64,000 nucleotides of DNA, taken from Azadirachta indica (Eukaryota > Streptophyta > Magnoliopsida > Sapindales > Meliaceae). The translations under genes were made by a program, and so were the position numbers. Where the stretch lies: assembly GCA_022749755.1 (NCBI GenBank), contig CM040453.1:6594102-6658101 (forward strand). The letters run 5' to 3'. The notes beneath the pieces were generated by a model. The model was not told the origin of the DNA. It ran no database searches and saw only the letters and a program-made list of their open reading frames with translations. Position 1 is the first letter of the stretch; every line of letters starts with the position of its first letter. Shown piece after piece: positions 62,401-64,000 of the stretch.

Positions 62401-63507
62401 CTCATCAAGCTAGACATTGAGGATGGAAAAGTTGTTCGCCATGAGGATTGGTATGTGCTCAAGCTCTAAATGTCAACCCTTGAGCTAAAATTTGATATGT
62501 GTTCCCCCTTGCTATGAATTTTAACAGGACATCTGCATGAATTAATAGTAGTTTTACAAGAAGATAAACTTGATTTAGGTAAATAGTTAATACACTATGT
62601 TGACTCCTCATTCGATCAAACATGAGAATTATGTATATGGCTTGTAAAGGAAGCAGCTAATTAGGCCCTTTTCTTGTAATTTCATTTGATTCTGAAGGAG
62701 CATTTTCCATCCATTTGATCGCATAGTTAGCAAATTTAGAGGTAGGGTTTGGTTTGAGGGAAGGGCTGTGCAAGTCACAACATAAATATTCATGAATCCC
62801 TGAATTATGCTTGGAAAGTAAGTAGAAATGAACTGTAAGATTATATTTTAAATGTGAATATGGAGAATATAATATTGCACTAATAAAATCAAGTTGCCCG
62901 AGACTAGGAGTTGACGGATTTTTTATTTTGTGAACACGGAAAACTGCACTTTATAACCTGCTAAACTGGTTAGCAAGTTTGTGTTCACTTTACCCGAGTG
63001 GCACAGGCTGAGATTTCACATGCTTTTGGTTTGCTACTATGTGGAAGTTCTAACAGAATGCCTCTAATAATGCGTTTGGAGTGGACATGTTTTGACTGTA
63101 CAGGTCAGGGTTGAGTTATTAACCCTTTCAGTTTCAATATTAGCATAAATGTTTACAAGAGTGGAACCTCTAAACAGAACATCGGGGTTGTAACAATCTA
63201 TATTGTACTTGATAGTTGAATTCAAGTTTGAAGTACATCCAGTAGTCTTGTTTATGGAAGTATCCTCATTGATGCTCAATTCTCTTATTGTTCTATGCTA
63301 TTTTTGTGGTGTTATGTGCCAAAGTTCTTTTTTCTTAGATGATAATGAAAAGTATGCATAAATGTGAATAGGTGGGACAAGAAGCCTCTCTGGAACAGAG
63401 AAAGAGTCAAGCTACCTTTGGTTGGCCGAATACTGGAAATGACTCGCAGAGGTTCCATGCTAGCTACTCATGCTATGATGGGGTTTGGGAAAGATCCGAC
63501 AGTGTGA
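59479..63507 (+). CDS. NTF2-like / DUF2358-type protein of unknown function
   Basis: The protein resembles plant NTF2-like-fold proteins such as the product of At2g46100. These small cone-shaped domains have no established activity in this group. Seven exons are read: 59479-59494, 59583-59691, 61031-61114, 61265-61304, 62177-62245, 62341-62450 and 63372-63507, giving 564 nt or 187 residues in phase, all GT-AG. Landmarks are RISDDIMPHILNLYGS, HDFEIYAPLASFEDPL, VKQIKSAFYSLSKVF, HYKFWGRNIDMISLIKLDIE, GKVVRHEDWWDKKPLWNR and LVGRILEMTRRGSMLATHAM. The first coding exon is only 16 nt and rests on the ATG, a GT donor and phase. The N-terminus has no clear transit peptide. Introns 2 (about 1.3 kb), 4 and 6 (about 0.9 kb each) show no other genes. 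Confidence 0.85.
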
Positions 63508-64000
63508 TATCTTCTAAGCAGCTATATTATGTTTTGCTCAGATTTCAACTAGGTCAATATTTCATGTTTCTGATTAGGCTATTGGTATCATAAAGTTGAA
63601 TAAAAATCAGTATCCACTAGTCTTACACTATACTACGACGTATGATCTTGCTATACCAAGTTTATGTTTTGCAAGGATTTTGGCCCTTATCAGGGATTCT
63701 TGGTTTTTTGTTACAAATTGTATCTGTCTTCTAGTATACACGTCAATTTCATATTGTTTTCTTTTGTGAATATCATGATCTGCATGGTTGTGAAAAGAAG
63801 CTGGCTTCTATGTTTTCTTGGTCTCCGTTGGGTAGATACTTTGAAAGTGTACATTAAACATTATGGACCCATATGGAAACATCAATGGCTCCTTTGGGAG
63901 GTTCAATTTCCATGGAAACAAACATAGCCTTTCTGTTCCAATACCCTGTTTTATAAAATGGGAAGTTTGTTTATATACCTTTATCATGTATTACTTGATA
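63508..64000 (+). other. 3' flank of the NTF2-like gene
   Basis: The last 490 bases follow the stop codon and look like a 3' UTR and spacer. The open frame at 63664-63927 has no recognisable relative and no splice context. Confidence 0.45.

Overview
This window is nuclear DNA of a flowering plant, very probably a eudicot. Its genes are split by GT-AG introns in AT-rich sequence, their products are closest to known plant families (VPS60, uricase with a peroxisomal tail, a plastid-type Nudix hydrolase, EXO70A1), and plant-type transposons lie between them. I cannot name the species. No tRNA, rRNA, CRISPR array or prokaryotic operon was seen. Exon borders were read by eye from frame, splice signals and remembered family sequences.

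Layout: 1-817 is the 3' end of a + gene. VPS60 (-, 2402-6225, 7 exons) is followed by an FAD/NAD-dependent oxidoreductase of the AIFM2/FSP1 type (-, 7282-11017, 4 exons), which carries an apparent one-base frameshift. A roughly 12.8-kb Mutator-like element (about 11277-24090) comes next. It has terminal inverted repeats of about 100 bp, a decayed MURA-type transposase on +, a decayed DUF1985/Ulp1-like protease gene on -, and three long repeat arrays that share one short motif. It separates the oxidoreductase from uricase (+, 25278-28103, 8 exons), so the two genes are head to head across it.

Further on there is a 1.4-kb hAT-like non-autonomous element (28883-30256) and a degenerate Ty1/copia element on - (30403 to about 37805) whose upstream LTR is truncated. 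A single-exon GT4 glycosyltransferase (+, 38102-39583) starts just beyond that LTR. The right third holds a plastid-type Nudix hydrolase (-, 40654-43010, 6 exons), an uncharacterised plant protein with two GTGVF motifs (+, 44858-48571, 4 exons), EXO70A1 (+, 49976-58609, 12 exons) and an NTF2-like/DUF2358-type protein (+, 59479-63507, 7 exons).

The genes do not form a pathway. They are housekeeping genes of membrane traffic (VPS60, EXO70A1), peroxisomal purine catabolism (uricase), nucleotide clean-up (Nudix) and redox metabolism. The unusual content lies in the non-coding and mobile parts: the repeat motif spread through the Mutator-like element, a satellite-like array in one intron, a degenerate telomere-like block in an EXO70A1 intron, and transposons sitting in promoter regions.
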